From Kovacikia minuta CCNUW1 (GTDB lineage Bacteria; Cyanobacteriota; Cyanobacteriia; Leptolyngbyales; Leptolyngbyaceae): a DNA stretch of 64,000 nt. This document shows, piece after piece, positions 17,357-26,744 of this stretch. Each line of letters begins with the position of its first letter. Position 1 is the stretch's first letter. The position numbers were made by a program, and so were the translations under genes. Under the pieces are notes generated by a model. It ran no database searches, was not told the origin of the DNA, and worked only from the letters and a program-made list of their open reading frames with translations. Where the stretch lies: NCBI RefSeq assembly GCF_020091585.1, contig NZ_CP083582.1, positions 2,852,001 to 2,916,000 of the forward strand, in the 5' to 3' direction.

Positions 17357-18361
17357 ATGCCTACCAATTGGTACTTCCGTTGGGCTGAGTTTTTAGGTCC
17401 CGTTGCCTTGCTGGTCATGACAACTACAGTTAGCCATGCTCAGCAGGATTTTAGCCAACCCGTGCAACAGGGGTCAGACCAGCCAATGATATCAGTCCCA
17501 CCACCTGTGGTTCCGATTCCTCAAACCACTTCTCCAGCGGGATCTCCCGCCTATCCCGGAGAAACCATTTTTCAGGCACCGAATAACTATCAAAGGGGAA
17601 ATCCTGGTAGATATCTGGTTTATGTCAATGGGGCCAGCCCTTTTTTATTACAACAGGTGCAGACGGTGGAACCTAAGGCGTTTGTGCAGCAATATCAGGG
17701 GCGGCAGGTGATTCAGGTTGGCACGTTTGGTGATGAGGCTAATGCCAGACGACAGGTTGACACGCTGAAAGGACAGGGTGTGATGGCTGAGGTCGCAACG
17801 ATGCCAGTTGCTAACTATCCTCTCCCTGCTAGTGTGGCTGGTTCACCCAATTATCCACCGACTGGGATGGCTGGGACGCCCAATTATCCGCCCGCTGGTA
17901 TGGCTTCTGGTGCGATGAATTCTTACCCCCCTTCTAGCATGGCTGGAATGCCCAATCCCTATCCAGCAAATGGGGCTGCTGATCCCAATGCCTATCCTCC
18001 CGGCGGGGTAGCAAATGTTCCCAGTTCCTATCCACCCCTTGGTTCAACAACAAATTCTTTCAACTCTCCCCCTCCTCCTCCCACAGGTGATCCTTCAACC
18101 TATTCCGCCGCTCCGGGTGGGTCGGGGATTAGCAGAAGTAGCCCTTATCTGGTAATTATTCCAGGTGGTCGCGACGAACTTCCAGTTCTGGCACAACGGG
18201 CAATGGGGTTGGGTATTCGTCAGGATGCCATTCAACAAAAAGATTCGCCTTTGGGGCCCCATCTGGAGATTGGTCCCTTTTCCGCTTATAAGGAAGCGAA
18301 TGATGTCAGCAACTTTTTGAGCAGTAGTGGGCTGGATTCGCGGGTGTATTTCAGTCGATAG
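17357..18361 (+). CDS. Exported protein with two SPOR-like domains and a repeat linker
   Basis: 334-aa protein. An N-terminal hydrophobic segment (LGPVALLVMTTTVSHAQQ) looks like a signal peptide. SPOR-like domain one spans about residues 85-160 (YLVYVNG, QVIQVGTFGDEANARRQVDTLKGQGVMAEV). A Pro/Gly/Ala/Asn-rich linker with NYPPxGMAG-type repeats follows (about 165-260). SPOR-like domain two is at the C-terminus (YLVIIPGG, HLEIGPFSAYKEANDVSNFLSSSGLDSRVYF). SPOR domains bind denuded peptidoglycan, so a cell-wall role is likely. The ATG at 17357 is preferred over a GTG-type start at 17333. Confidence 0.75.
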   Translation: MPTNWYFRWAEFLGPVALLVMTTTVSHAQQDFSQPVQQGSDQPMISVPPPVVPIPQTTSPAGSPAYPGETIFQAPNNYQRGNPGRYLVYVNGASPFLLQQVQTVEPKAFVQQYQGRQVIQVGTFGDEANARRQVDTLKGQGVMAEVATMPVANYPLPASVAGSPNYPPTGMAGTPNYPPAGMASGAMNSYPPSSMAGMPNPYPANGAADPNAYPPGGVANVPSSYPPLGSTTNSFNSPPPPPTGDPSTYSAAPGGSGISRSSPYLVIIPGGRDELPVLAQRAMGLGIRQDAIQQKDSPLGPHLEIGPFSAYKEANDVSNFLSSSGLDSRVYFSR

Positions 18362-18549
18362 GAAAAGGGTGCGGAGGGAGGAGCAAGAGGGTTTTAAGTT
18401 TTGAGTTTTAAGTTTTGAGTTGAAAGCAAGGCAAGGTTTTTATCCTTTCTCCTTCATCCTTTATCCTTTCCCTATCACCTACCACCTACTACCTACCACC
18501 TATTCCCTTGACTTGTAGAAAGCGATCGCAAGACATCCAGCAATTTGTT

Positions 18550-20076
18550 GTGACTGCAGTTCAGATGCGGCAGATAGAGGAACGTGTGTTTGCAGCAGGA
18601 ATGCCTGTTGCAGCGTTGATGGAGAAAGTAGCAGGGTTAGTTGCCCGCCGAGTAGAAGAACTTTATCCGGTTGCTGCTTGGGGGCGGGTAGGGGTTTTGG
18701 TGGGACCGGGGCACAACGGTGGGGATGCACTGGTTGTGGCGCGGGAATTGTATTTCAGGGGATATGAAGCGGTAATTTACTGTCCCTTCTCGCGGCTGAA
18801 GGAGCTAACGGAGAGCCATCATCGCTACTGTGCTGCCCTGGGGATTCCTATTGTTGGGGATACTGAGGCGCTTCGAAGCTGTGATTTTCTGATAGATGGG
18901 TTGTTTGGCTTTGGGTTGGAGCGATCGCTGACCGAGCCAATCTCCACTGCCATTCATCAAATTAATGAAGGATCTCAACCCGTTGTCAGCATCGATCTTC
19001 CTTCTGGATTACACACCGATACCGGGGCGGTAATGGGAACGGCGGTGCGCGCAACCCATAGCCTTTGCCTGGGGCTATGGAAACTGGGATTGTTGCAGGA
19101 TGATGCCCTGGAGTATGTGGGCAAGGCTGAGTTAATTGATTTTGATCTGCCCCTGACTGATATTCAGGCGGTTTTAGGAACCCTCCCTCGTATACAGCGA
19201 ACGACCTCAGAAAGGGCGATCGCCCACCTCCCGCTAAATCGCCCCCCAACCACACATAAGTACAAAATGGGGCATTTATTATTAATTTGTGGTTCCCGTC
19301 GTTATGCTGGGGGTGCTGTGCTGACAGGACTGGGGGCACGTGCCAGTGGCGTTGGAATGCTGTCGATTGCTGTTCCAGACTCGCTAAAGCCGATTCTGAC
19401 GGCACAACTGCCAGAAGCCCTGGTTCTAGGTTGTCCAGAAACAGAAGCCGGTGCGATTGCCCATTTACCGGATGAACTCGATTGGGCAGCCTATCATACG
19501 ATCGCCTGTGGTCCTGGTTTAACGAAGGAGGCAAGGGCGATCGTTCAACAGGTGTTGGGCAGCCAGCGATCGCTCGTTCTGGATGCGGACGGTTTGAATA
19601 TCCTGGCGGAACTGGGAACGGTTTCAACGCTGCAAGCACGGCAAGCTGCCACAGTTCTAACTCCCCACCTGGGCGAATTTAGACGCCTATTTCCTGACCT
19701 GGCAGAGGAAATGTCCTGTCGAGTCACTGCAACGCGGGCAGCCGCAGCCCAGACGGGAGCTGTTGTGTTGTTGAAGGGAGCACGGATTGCGATCGCCGAT
19801 GCCAGTGGAGCCACCCGGATTAACCCGGAGAGTACGCCTGCCCTGGCACGGGGTGGAAGTGGAGATGTCCTCACAGGATTAATGGGTGGGTTGTTGGCTC
19901 AGGCAGAAGCAAGCCCAGGTCATTCTTCCCTGATTGATGTGGTTCAGTCCGCTGCCTGGTGGCATGCTCAAGCAGGCATCCTGGCAGCGGAGGAGCGATC
20001 GGAGTTGGGGGTAGATGCATTTACCCTCAGCCAGTACTTAATTCCTGCGGTTCAAAAGGGAGTAGGGAAAGGGTAA
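18550..20076 (+). CDS. nnr: Bifunctional NAD(P)H-hydrate epimerase/dehydratase
   Basis: Repairs hydrated NAD(P)H. The N-terminal epimerase (YjeF_N) has GPGHNGGDALVVARELYFRGY and DLPSGLHTDTG. The C-terminal ADP/ATP-dependent dehydratase (carbohydrate-kinase fold) has CGSRRYAGGAVLTGLGARASGVG, LDADGLN, TPHLGEFRRL and the GGSGDVLTG nucleotide motif. The GTG at 18550 (VTAVQMRQIEE) best fits the family start; a TTG at 18508 would add residues read from repeat sequence. About 508 aa, usual length. No operon partner. Confidence 0.93.
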   Translation: MTAVQMRQIEERVFAAGMPVAALMEKVAGLVARRVEELYPVAAWGRVGVLVGPGHNGGDALVVARELYFRGYEAVIYCPFSRLKELTESHHRYCAALGIPIVGDTEALRSCDFLIDGLFGFGLERSLTEPISTAIHQINEGSQPVVSIDLPSGLHTDTGAVMGTAVRATHSLCLGLWKLGLLQDDALEYVGKAELIDFDLPLTDIQAVLGTLPRIQRTTSERAIAHLPLNRPPTTHKYKMGHLLLICGSRRYAGGAVLTGLGARASGVGMLSIAVPDSLKPILTAQLPEALVLGCPETEAGAIAHLPDELDWAAYHTIACGPGLTKEARAIVQQVLGSQRSLVLDADGLNILAELGTVSTLQARQAATVLTPHLGEFRRLFPDLAEEMSCRVTATRAAAAQTGAVVLLKGARIAIADASGATRINPESTPALARGGSGDVLTGLMGGLLAQAEASPGHSSLIDVVQSAAWWHAQAGILAAEERSELGVDAFTLSQYLIPAVQKGVGKG

Positions 20077-20168
20077 GGGATGGGCCTACAAATACAATCC
20101 CAGGTGGAAGGGATGGATGGAATCAACTCAAAACTTAAAACTTAAAACTCTCCCCCTCCCGACTCCGA

Positions 20169-21050
20169 TCATTTTTCCCTTTCAAGGATTTCTCTAGCTG
20201 CCTGAAGTTCTTGTTTGTGGGCTTCGGTCACAAGGGGATATTGTAAATCTAGTGCTTGTAATTTGTTGGAGATGACTGTGGATACTGCAAGTCGAGTAAA
20301 CCACTTATAATCTGCTGGAATAATATACCAGGGTGCCCACTCCGTGCTGGTGTGGTTAAACACATCCTCATACACTTGCATGTAGTCATCCCAATGCGAT
20401 CGCTCCTTCACATCGCTGGCAGAAAATTTCCAGTTCTTTTCCGGTCGATCGATCCGTTCTAAAAAGCGTTTCTTTTGTTCTTCCTTAGAAACATTCAAAA
20501 AGAACTTAAGAACAACAATACCGTTGCCGACCAAATATTTCTCGAAATTATTAATTTCCTCAAACCGCTGCTGCCAGATCTGCTTTCCTTTCACACTAGA
20601 AGGAAGCTGTTGCTGTTCCAGAACTTCTGGATGAACTCTAACAACCAATACTTCTTCGTAGTAAGAACGATTAAAGATACCAATGTTTCCCCGTTCTGGT
20701 AGCGCTTTGCAGTAGCGCCACAGATAATCGTGATCCAATTCTTCCAGGGAAGGCACCTTAAAACTAAAAACCTGGCAACCCTGGGGATTAACCCCAGACA
20801 TGACATGCTTAATCGTGCTATCTTTCCCGGCTGCGTCCATTGCTTGCAAAATAATCAACAAGCCGTAGGTATTTTGAGCATAAAGAATATTCTGATATTT
20901 TGCAAGTTGGGCTACTCCTTCTTGAAGCTTTTGTTGGGCTTCTGCTTTCTTTAAAAAGTCCGCTTTATAGGCAGGATTGTAATCCTTTTTTAACGAAATC
21001 TTTTTGTTGGGTGGAACAATGAAAGCACGAGTAAAATCATCAGAATTCAT
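20169..21050 (-). CDS. ppk2: Polyphosphate kinase 2 family protein
   Basis: 293-aa PPK2 protein that uses polyphosphate to phosphorylate nucleoside mono- or diphosphates. Walker A (LQAMDAAGKDSTIKHVMSG), the Walker B/lid region (NIGIFNRSYYEEVLVVRVHPE) and the DVKERSHWDDYMQVYEDVFNHTS segment are clear. The length and lack of a duplicated domain fit the short one-domain PPK2 group (classes I/III). Exact substrate not determinable. Divergent from the RiPP cluster across a 630-base region. Confidence 0.92.
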   Translation of the reverse strand: MNSDDFTRAFIVPPNKKISLKKDYNPAYKADFLKKAEAQQKLQEGVAQLAKYQNILYAQNTYGLLIILQAMDAAGKDSTIKHVMSGVNPQGCQVFSFKVPSLEELDHDYLWRYCKALPERGNIGIFNRSYYEEVLVVRVHPEVLEQQQLPSSVKGKQIWQQRFEEINNFEKYLVGNGIVVLKFFLNVSKEEQKKRFLERIDRPEKNWKFSASDVKERSHWDDYMQVYEDVFNHTSTEWAPWYIIPADYKWFTRLAVSTVISNKLQALDLQYPLVTEAHKQELQAAREILEREK

Positions 21051-21683
21051 AAAATAATTCCAAGGAACTAAAAACTATAATAGCAACTCTCAATCACGAG
21101 AAAACATTTCATCCCAAAGAATGGTTAAGAAGCATTCCTGGTTACGTTTCTACTTTAAAGTTCCTCTCAATCCCTCCTAATAAGGGATATATAGGGTTCA
21201 GTTCCTTCCTCTTTAAGGAAATTAGGCGATGTCTTAAAGCCCTTCGATCCTCCCGAACCCTTCTGAATAAGCAGGAAATTGAATCTTCAACGCCCCCTCT
21301 TTAGGGAGGATTTGTTGAATGCGAATCCATTGCCCTTACGCAGAGCGATCGCGACTTTTAAGACAGTCTCTGAAGTACCACCCTGAGAAATTTCTTTTGC
21401 AGAACTCTGGCATTAGCAACTTAGCTCGGCTCTTAAAGTCAGGCTAGTTGCCTGTTTCCATCGGCACACTCAATAATAACTGTCAAGATCTATGACAAAT
21501 GTCACAGATCTAACGAATGTGATATCCGTGACATTTATTAGATGTAAAGAACTATCCTTTACCGATAAATTCAATTTATTCAATTGAAAAGTGCATTTGT
21601 TCATTTGCATCTTTTCAAAACCCGAAGGAAAGCTTACCAAGCTGAACTTTAGTTAACCTGTTTATCTATCAAGGAGAAAGCAC
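21051..21683. promoter_or_regulatory. Intergenic region with TGTCA/TGACA palindromes upstream of the RiPP precursor
   Basis: 633 bases between divergent ppk2 and the leader peptide gene. Near 21481-21540, TGTCA-N7-TGACA (21481-21497) is followed by a 9-bp inverted repeat AAATGTCAC (21497-21505) / GTGACATTT (21528-21536). The sequence from 21540 to 21640 is A/T rich, as for a promoter. AAGGAG at about 21672 is a strong ribosome binding site for the leader. These palindromes are candidate operator sites for the cluster. No gene is seen in the region. Confidence 0.5.
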
Positions 21684-21980
21684 ATGACAACGACAATTAC
21701 GACCCGGACCTGCAGTGATCTCGAACAATTTTATACAGAGCTGTTGACCGACCCGATGCTACAAGAACGGCTAAAAGCAGCGACCGATCCTGACAGTCTG
21801 TGTGCATTAGCTGTAGAACTGGGCAAGGAAAAAGGCTACAGCTTTAGCAAAGAAGAGGCATTAGCTGCGATGGCGATCGAGTCTGCGATGGGTGGAGAGT
21901 ATCTGGAAGTTGAAACCCTGAGCCATAACCAAATCGAAGCTTATTGTGTATGCGTGTATCCGATTTCTGAGGAACAGTAA
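21684..21980 (+). CDS. Nif11-like RiPP precursor peptide
   Basis: 98-aa precursor. Residues about 1-70 form a Nif11-type leader (CSDLEQFYTELLTDPMLQERL, then ALAVELGKEKGYSFSKEEAL) ending in a double glycine at 70-71. The presumed core, about residues 72-98, contains two cysteines in a Cys-Val-Cys pair (C88, C90) plus Thr78, Ser80 and Ser95, candidate sites for azoline formation. A strong AAGGAG site precedes it. It heads a plus-strand cluster with YcaO and SagB enzymes, so it is the likely substrate. Cleavage at GG is inferred. Confidence 0.88.
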   Translation: MTTTITTRTCSDLEQFYTELLTDPMLQERLKAATDPDSLCALAVELGKEKGYSFSKEEALAAMAIESAMGGEYLEVETLSHNQIEAYCVCVYPISEEQ

Positions 21981-22047
21981 CGCCTGTGTAACCGCTTGCG
22001 CTACCTCTAGCCCTTAGAATCACAGACTCAATAAATACCGAAAATTG

Positions 22048-22109
22048 TAAGGGCGGGTTTTACAGTCCAATCGTCATCTACATGAAGATATCACTAAACC
22101 CGCCCCTAC
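22048..22109. repeat. GGGCGGGTTT inverted repeat after the precursor gene
   Basis: GGGCGGGTTT at 22051-22060 pairs with AAACCCGCCC at 22096-22105, loop of 35 nt. This GTAGGGGCGGGTTT-type palindrome is a familiar intergenic repeat in cyanobacteria and could act as an attenuator between precursor and enzymes. Confidence 0.55.
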
Positions 22110-22175
22110 CCTGGTTAACTCCATTCCTATTAAAAAGTTTGAGGTTGGCAACCCAACTCAACAGGAGTTTGATTG

Positions 22176-23252
22176 ATGAATTGTTCCATGCAAGATTACC
22201 TGCAAATCGTTACCTCCCACCTTCACCCTAATTTAGTTTCTGCCGAAGCTTTATCCCACATCCAGCCCCTTGCCCAGATCTTACCGGCGTCATCCCTGGC
22301 AGGGTTTGAATGTCGATTAGGGGAGAATCAATCGGGAGTGGATTTCCAGGTTCGCCTCCCCTGTCTTGACCAAAGCCTGCCAGAAGAGTTTTTAGCTACG
22401 CCAGCATGGCAATTTTTGCAAGATTTTTATCAAGATTGGGCATCACCTAATTCTTCATTGCGACAGGAGATCAGTAATGTTGGATTGGAATTTGATGTGA
22501 ATGAACAGTTGTCCCAAATCCCTATCCCCTGCATTTTCCTGCAATTTAGAAAGGAAACGGTGCTTGACACTGAAAGGCTGATGCAAATGGTCAGGCTCCT
22601 GAACCCTCAAATTTCCCCACGGGTTGAGTCAAATCTTCGACTTTGTGTTGATTCCTTGCCCACTGGAGCAACAATCAGCCATCTTGGGGCAATGCTGTCT
22701 CGTTCAGTCGATGCTATCAGGGTGAATATTCAACGAATTTCTCCACAGGAATTACCCGATTACCTGGCGCAACTAGGATGGAGCGATCAGGCAAATACCT
22801 TTTCTACCCTTACCTCTACCCTGTCGAAGTTTGTAGATTTCATTCTCTTAAGTTTTGATGTCGGCGATCGGGTTTTTCCCAGAATTGGGTTGGAATGTTT
22901 TCTCAATCAGCAACCCTATGACAACCCGGATGAATCCCAATGGCAGCAGTTTCTGGACTATTTGGTTGAAGCAGAACTGTGTACCCCGGACAAGAAAAAC
23001 TCTCTCTTAAGTTGGCCTGGGTTTTCCCAACAATCATCGGCTCCAGAACTCTGGCCGGCTAATCTCAGCCTGGGCGATCGCCTGCTTGGGTCTAAGGCTG
23101 TCAGTTTATTTTCGAGATGGATCAGCCACATCAAAGTGATTTATCAACCGGGTTACCCTCTGCAAGCAAAAGCGTATTTGGGATTCGCCCATGGCTGGTT
23201 CGATCGCGATTTCCTCCAACAGTTTTCAGATGAGTTAGCTACAGCGCTGTGA
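22176..23252 (+). CDS. Unknown protein in the RiPP cluster
   Basis: 358-aa protein with no domain I recognise. Soluble composition, no signal peptide or membrane segment. Segments such as IPIPCIFLQF, VDFILLSFDVGDRVFPRIGLEC and CTPDKKNSLLSWPGF look like a conserved fold. The ATG at 22176 is 8 nt past AGGAG; a TTG directly upstream is discarded. Its place between precursor and tailoring enzymes suggests a maturation role, but I have no direct evidence for one. Confidence 0.7.
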   Translation: MNCSMQDYLQIVTSHLHPNLVSAEALSHIQPLAQILPASSLAGFECRLGENQSGVDFQVRLPCLDQSLPEEFLATPAWQFLQDFYQDWASPNSSLRQEISNVGLEFDVNEQLSQIPIPCIFLQFRKETVLDTERLMQMVRLLNPQISPRVESNLRLCVDSLPTGATISHLGAMLSRSVDAIRVNIQRISPQELPDYLAQLGWSDQANTFSTLTSTLSKFVDFILLSFDVGDRVFPRIGLECFLNQQPYDNPDESQWQQFLDYLVEAELCTPDKKNSLLSWPGFSQQSSAPELWPANLSLGDRLLGSKAVSLFSRWISHIKVIYQPGYPLQAKAYLGFAHGWFDRDFLQQFSDELATAL

Positions 23253-23340
23253 GTCGAGTGTGGGGTGCGGGATGTGAGGTGTGAGCGTTTTAAGTTTTGA
23301 GTTTTAAGTTTTGAATTGATTCAGTGAACAGTGAAAAACG

Positions 23341-23469
23341 ATAACTGACACCTACCACCTATCACCTACCACCTATTTCCTAAACCCTCACCCTCATCCA
23401 TCTTCTCACCCCTCACTCCTGACTCCTCACTCAACGTCCCTACCACCTACCACCTACCACCTACCACCT
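23341..23469. repeat. CCTACCA-type tandem repeats abutting a start codon
   Basis: Tandem CACCTAC heptamer repeats, dense at 23347-23380 and 23441-23469. The last unit ends exactly at the methyltransferase ATG at 23470, so the leader region contains repeat sequence and no Shine-Dalgarno. Confidence 0.85.
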
Positions 23470-24279
23470 ATGCCTATCAATCAGAAAATTGAAGCTGCAA
23501 CCTCACAGTATCTAGATCAGGTTTGCAACTACTACGATACGATGAACCCACTTTATCTAAAGCACGTGGGGCAGACTTTTCAGGGTGGGTGGGTCGTCAA
23601 CGATTCGGCGCGTGCGAGTAATCTTTATCTTGCTTCCCAGGCAGGTATCCAACCAGGTTGCCGGGTTTTAGATGCGGGTTGCGGGGTCTGTGGCCCCAGC
23701 ATTGATATTGCCCAGGAGATCGAGAGCGTACAGATCGATGCAATTACGCTGTCTCCCATACAGGCCCAAACTGCCAGAGAGTTGGTGCAGCAGGCAGGAC
23801 TCGCGGAACAGATTCAAATTCAGATTGGGGACTACCATGATCTCCCGTTTGCAGAAGAGACGTTTGATATCGTCTTTTTCTTTGAAAGTAGCGGGCATTC
23901 CTACGACCACCAACGGCTCTTTCGCGAAGTTGACCGGGTACTTCGTCCTGGCGGGACGCTCTATATCAAAGATGTTTTCTGCAAAGAACTTCCCCTTTCA
24001 GACCAGGAGCAGCAGGAACTTGCAGAATTTAATCAGATTTATGTCTATAGAACTCCTTGCATGAGTGAAACCATAAAAGCAATTTCAGATACAGGTTTTC
24101 AAGTCTTAGAAAGTCGGGATTTTAGTGGAATTATTAGCACTAAAAACACAGCCAAAGCGATGTTTGAATATCAGCACGGCTTTCCATTTCTATCAGAATT
24201 TGGCAAATTTCATTACCGTTACTTTAAGAAGTTACCCGTATTTTTTGGAGATATAAAGGCACTTAAGCCAGCGGGATAG
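23470..24279 (+). CDS. SAM-dependent methyltransferase of the RiPP cluster
   Basis: 269-aa class I methyltransferase. Motif I is GCRVLDAGCGVCGPSIDIAQ, an acidic loop follows (IDAITLSP), and motif II/III is TFDIVFFFESSGH with RVLRPGGTLYIKDVFCKEL. It most resembles UbiE/tocopherol-type small-molecule methyltransferases. In this cluster it may methylate the peptide, for example its terminus or a side chain. The ATG at 23470 directly follows repeats and has no ribosome binding site; no better start is seen. Confidence 0.85.
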   Translation: MPINQKIEAATSQYLDQVCNYYDTMNPLYLKHVGQTFQGGWVVNDSARASNLYLASQAGIQPGCRVLDAGCGVCGPSIDIAQEIESVQIDAITLSPIQAQTARELVQQAGLAEQIQIQIGDYHDLPFAEETFDIVFFFESSGHSYDHQRLFREVDRVLRPGGTLYIKDVFCKELPLSDQEQQELAEFNQIYVYRTPCMSETIKAISDTGFQVLESRDFSGIISTKNTAKAMFEYQHGFPFLSEFGKFHYRYFKKLPVFFGDIKALKPAG

Positions 24280-24417
24280 GCGATCGACTTGGATTATGAG
24301 AAATGTCTTACTGTCAGGTCAAGAATACTTCCCAGAATAGGCATGCTCTCATCCTGTGCCGATGCTTAGGCAGCCGATTTAGTACAACCCGTTCGGTGTA
24401 CTCTGATTGAGGTAATC

Positions 24418-26652
24418 ATGTTCAATAAACCCCAGTTTCAGCCCCATTTTCATGTTGAAGCCGTAGAACCCAGTACTGTTTATTTAATGAGCGAACAGGG
24501 ACATTTTGCCCTCAGCGGTCGCCTCTATGTTCTATTAGCACCCTTATTAAAGGGTCAGCATACTGTTAGTGAAATTGTCGAGCAACTTAAACCCCATACC
24601 TCCCTGTTGGGTGTTTACCATGCCTTAACCAGCCTGGAAAGCCAGGGCTACCTCACCGAATCGGTAAACACGCTGCCAAATCAGATGACGGCTTTCTGGA
24701 GTTTGCAGGGCATTGACCCCACCCTAGCCGTTGGTAAACTTCAAGCGACTAAAGTTTCTGTCGCTGCCCTTGGTATGGTGAAGACCGAACCGTTTATTTC
24801 TGCTTTGAAGTCGCTAGATATTTCAATTTGCGATGAGGGCGACTTTACAGTTGTAGTGACCGATGACTACCTGCAACCAGAGCTAGATGCGTTTAACTCC
24901 CAGGCTTTGCGCACCCAAAAACCCTGGATGCTGGTCAAACCGATCGGTGCAACCATTTGGGTTGGGCCAATTTTTGTTCCAGGGCAAACGGGGTGTTGGC
25001 ATTGTCTTGCTCAACGCCTGCGGGGTCATCGTGAAGTTGAAAGTGTCGTTGGGCAGCAGCAGGGCATTACCACTCCCTTTCCTACCTCAAAGTCAGTTTT
25101 ACCCACCCATTTTCAGGTCGGATTGAATCTAGCAGCGTCAGAAGTTGCCAAATGGATCGCCCAAGGAAAACACGATCAGCTAGAAGGCAAGGTGCTGACG
25201 CTGGATCTCGCCTCACTCTCCATGCAACAGCATACTTTAGTGAAACGACCACAATGCCCAGCGTGTGGTGAAAAGGCTGCTTTTGAGTACTACAAGCCCA
25301 AGCCGATCGTCCTTCAAAGCCAGCAGAAACGATTCACCGCAGATGGGGGCCATCGTTGTTTCACACCAGAGCAAACGTTCAAAAAATACGAACACCATAT
25401 CAGCCCAATTACAGGCGTAGTCAGTGCGCTGCCCAAAAAGGAGAGTGACAGCGATCTGGTGCATGTTTATGGTGCCATCCACGCGAAGGCAAGAAAACTG
25501 GATAGTTTAGAAGGCTTGCGTCGCAGTTTACGCCACAACAGTGCTGGCAAGGGAAAAACCGATCAGCAGTCCAAAGCGAGCGGTCTTTGTGAAGCGATCG
25601 AGCGATATTCTGGCGTTTTTACAGGTGCTGAAATCCGGATCAAAGGCATTTATACCCAACTGGAATCAGCTGCCATTCACCCCAATGCCTGTCTGCTCTT
25701 TAGCCCTGACCAATACCAGAACCGTCAAACATGGAACGCGCAACACGGCAGTTTTGCCTGGGTGCCCGAACCATTTGACGAGGAGAAAGAAATTGAGTGG
25801 ACACCCGTCTGGTCTTTAACCCATCAACAGTTCAAGTATTTGCCAACCGCTTATTGCTACTATGGCTATCCCTTTCCTGACGACCATTGCTTCTGTCATG
25901 GAGATTCCAACGGCAACGCAGCCGGGAATACCTTAGAAGAGGCAATTCTTCAAGGGTTTATGGAGCTGGTAGAGCGGGACTGTGTGGCGTTGTGGTGGTA
26001 CAACCGGATCAAACGCCCGGCTGTAAATTTAGACAGTTTTGACGATCCCTATCTACAAGCCCTGAAAGATCATTACCAAGCCCAACAGCGCGATTTCTGG
26101 GTATTAGATCTCACCAGCGACTTCGATATTCCCTGTTTTGCTGCAATTTCTCGCCGCACCCAGGCAACAACGGAGGAAATTTTGCTAGGGTTTGGTACCC
26201 ATTTCGACGTAAAAGTTGCCCTGCTCAGGGCAGTCACCGAGATGAACCAGACATTGGGCATCGATCTCGATCAGGGCAAGGTCACGCCTGACGATCCAGA
26301 TTGGCAGCAATGGCTCAAGCAAGCCACTTTAGACAACCAGCCTTACCTGGTGGGCGATCGCTCCACCCCTTTGAAAGTCTACGCCGACTACCCCCAGCGC
26401 TTTCACGATGATCTACGACAAGACGTCCTCACCTGCGTAGAAATAGCTGCCCAACACGGCATGGAAACTCTCGTCCTCGACCAAACCCACCCCGATATTG
26501 GCTTGAACGTCGTTAAGGTGATTGTTCCTGGAATGCGCCATTTTTGGAGTCGATTTGCACCGGGACGCCTTTACGAAGTGCCTGTAAAAATGGGTTGGTT
26601 GCCAGCACCTCTGACAGAAGAGGAGCTAAACCCAATACCGATGTTTTTTTAA
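24418..26652 (+). CDS. TOMM cyclodehydratase: fused E1-like/YcaO protein
   Basis: 744-aa fusion that converts Cys/Ser/Thr of a precursor to azolines using ATP. Residues about 5-85 look like a PqqD-like RRE (peptide-binding winged helix). An E1/ThiF-like region follows, with a zinc tetrad CWHC near 198 and CPAC near 280. The YcaO domain spans about 330-744: SAGKGKTDQQSKASGLCEAIERY, ILQGFMELVERDC and LRAVTEMNQT are ATP-binding motifs, and the C-terminus ends in the Pro-rich NPIPMFF expected of cyclodehydratases. The PatD/TruD-type fusion is typical of cyanobacteria. GAGG lies just upstream. Confidence 0.95.
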   Translation: MFNKPQFQPHFHVEAVEPSTVYLMSEQGHFALSGRLYVLLAPLLKGQHTVSEIVEQLKPHTSLLGVYHALTSLESQGYLTESVNTLPNQMTAFWSLQGIDPTLAVGKLQATKVSVAALGMVKTEPFISALKSLDISICDEGDFTVVVTDDYLQPELDAFNSQALRTQKPWMLVKPIGATIWVGPIFVPGQTGCWHCLAQRLRGHREVESVVGQQQGITTPFPTSKSVLPTHFQVGLNLAASEVAKWIAQGKHDQLEGKVLTLDLASLSMQQHTLVKRPQCPACGEKAAFEYYKPKPIVLQSQQKRFTADGGHRCFTPEQTFKKYEHHISPITGVVSALPKKESDSDLVHVYGAIHAKARKLDSLEGLRRSLRHNSAGKGKTDQQSKASGLCEAIERYSGVFTGAEIRIKGIYTQLESAAIHPNACLLFSPDQYQNRQTWNAQHGSFAWVPEPFDEEKEIEWTPVWSLTHQQFKYLPTAYCYYGYPFPDDHCFCHGDSNGNAAGNTLEEAILQGFMELVERDCVALWWYNRIKRPAVNLDSFDDPYLQALKDHYQAQQRDFWVLDLTSDFDIPCFAAISRRTQATTEEILLGFGTHFDVKVALLRAVTEMNQTLGIDLDQGKVTPDDPDWQQWLKQATLDNQPYLVGDRSTPLKVYADYPQRFHDDLRQDVLTCVEIAAQHGMETLVLDQTHPDIGLNVVKVIVPGMRHFWSRFAPGRLYEVPVKMGWLPAPLTEEELNPIPMFF

Positions 26653-26744
26653 GGTGTTAGGTGTTAGGTGTCAGGTGTCAGATGTCAGTCACCATTCTCC
26701 ATTCCCCATCCTCCATCCCCCATCCATAACCTTCAAGGAAATTG

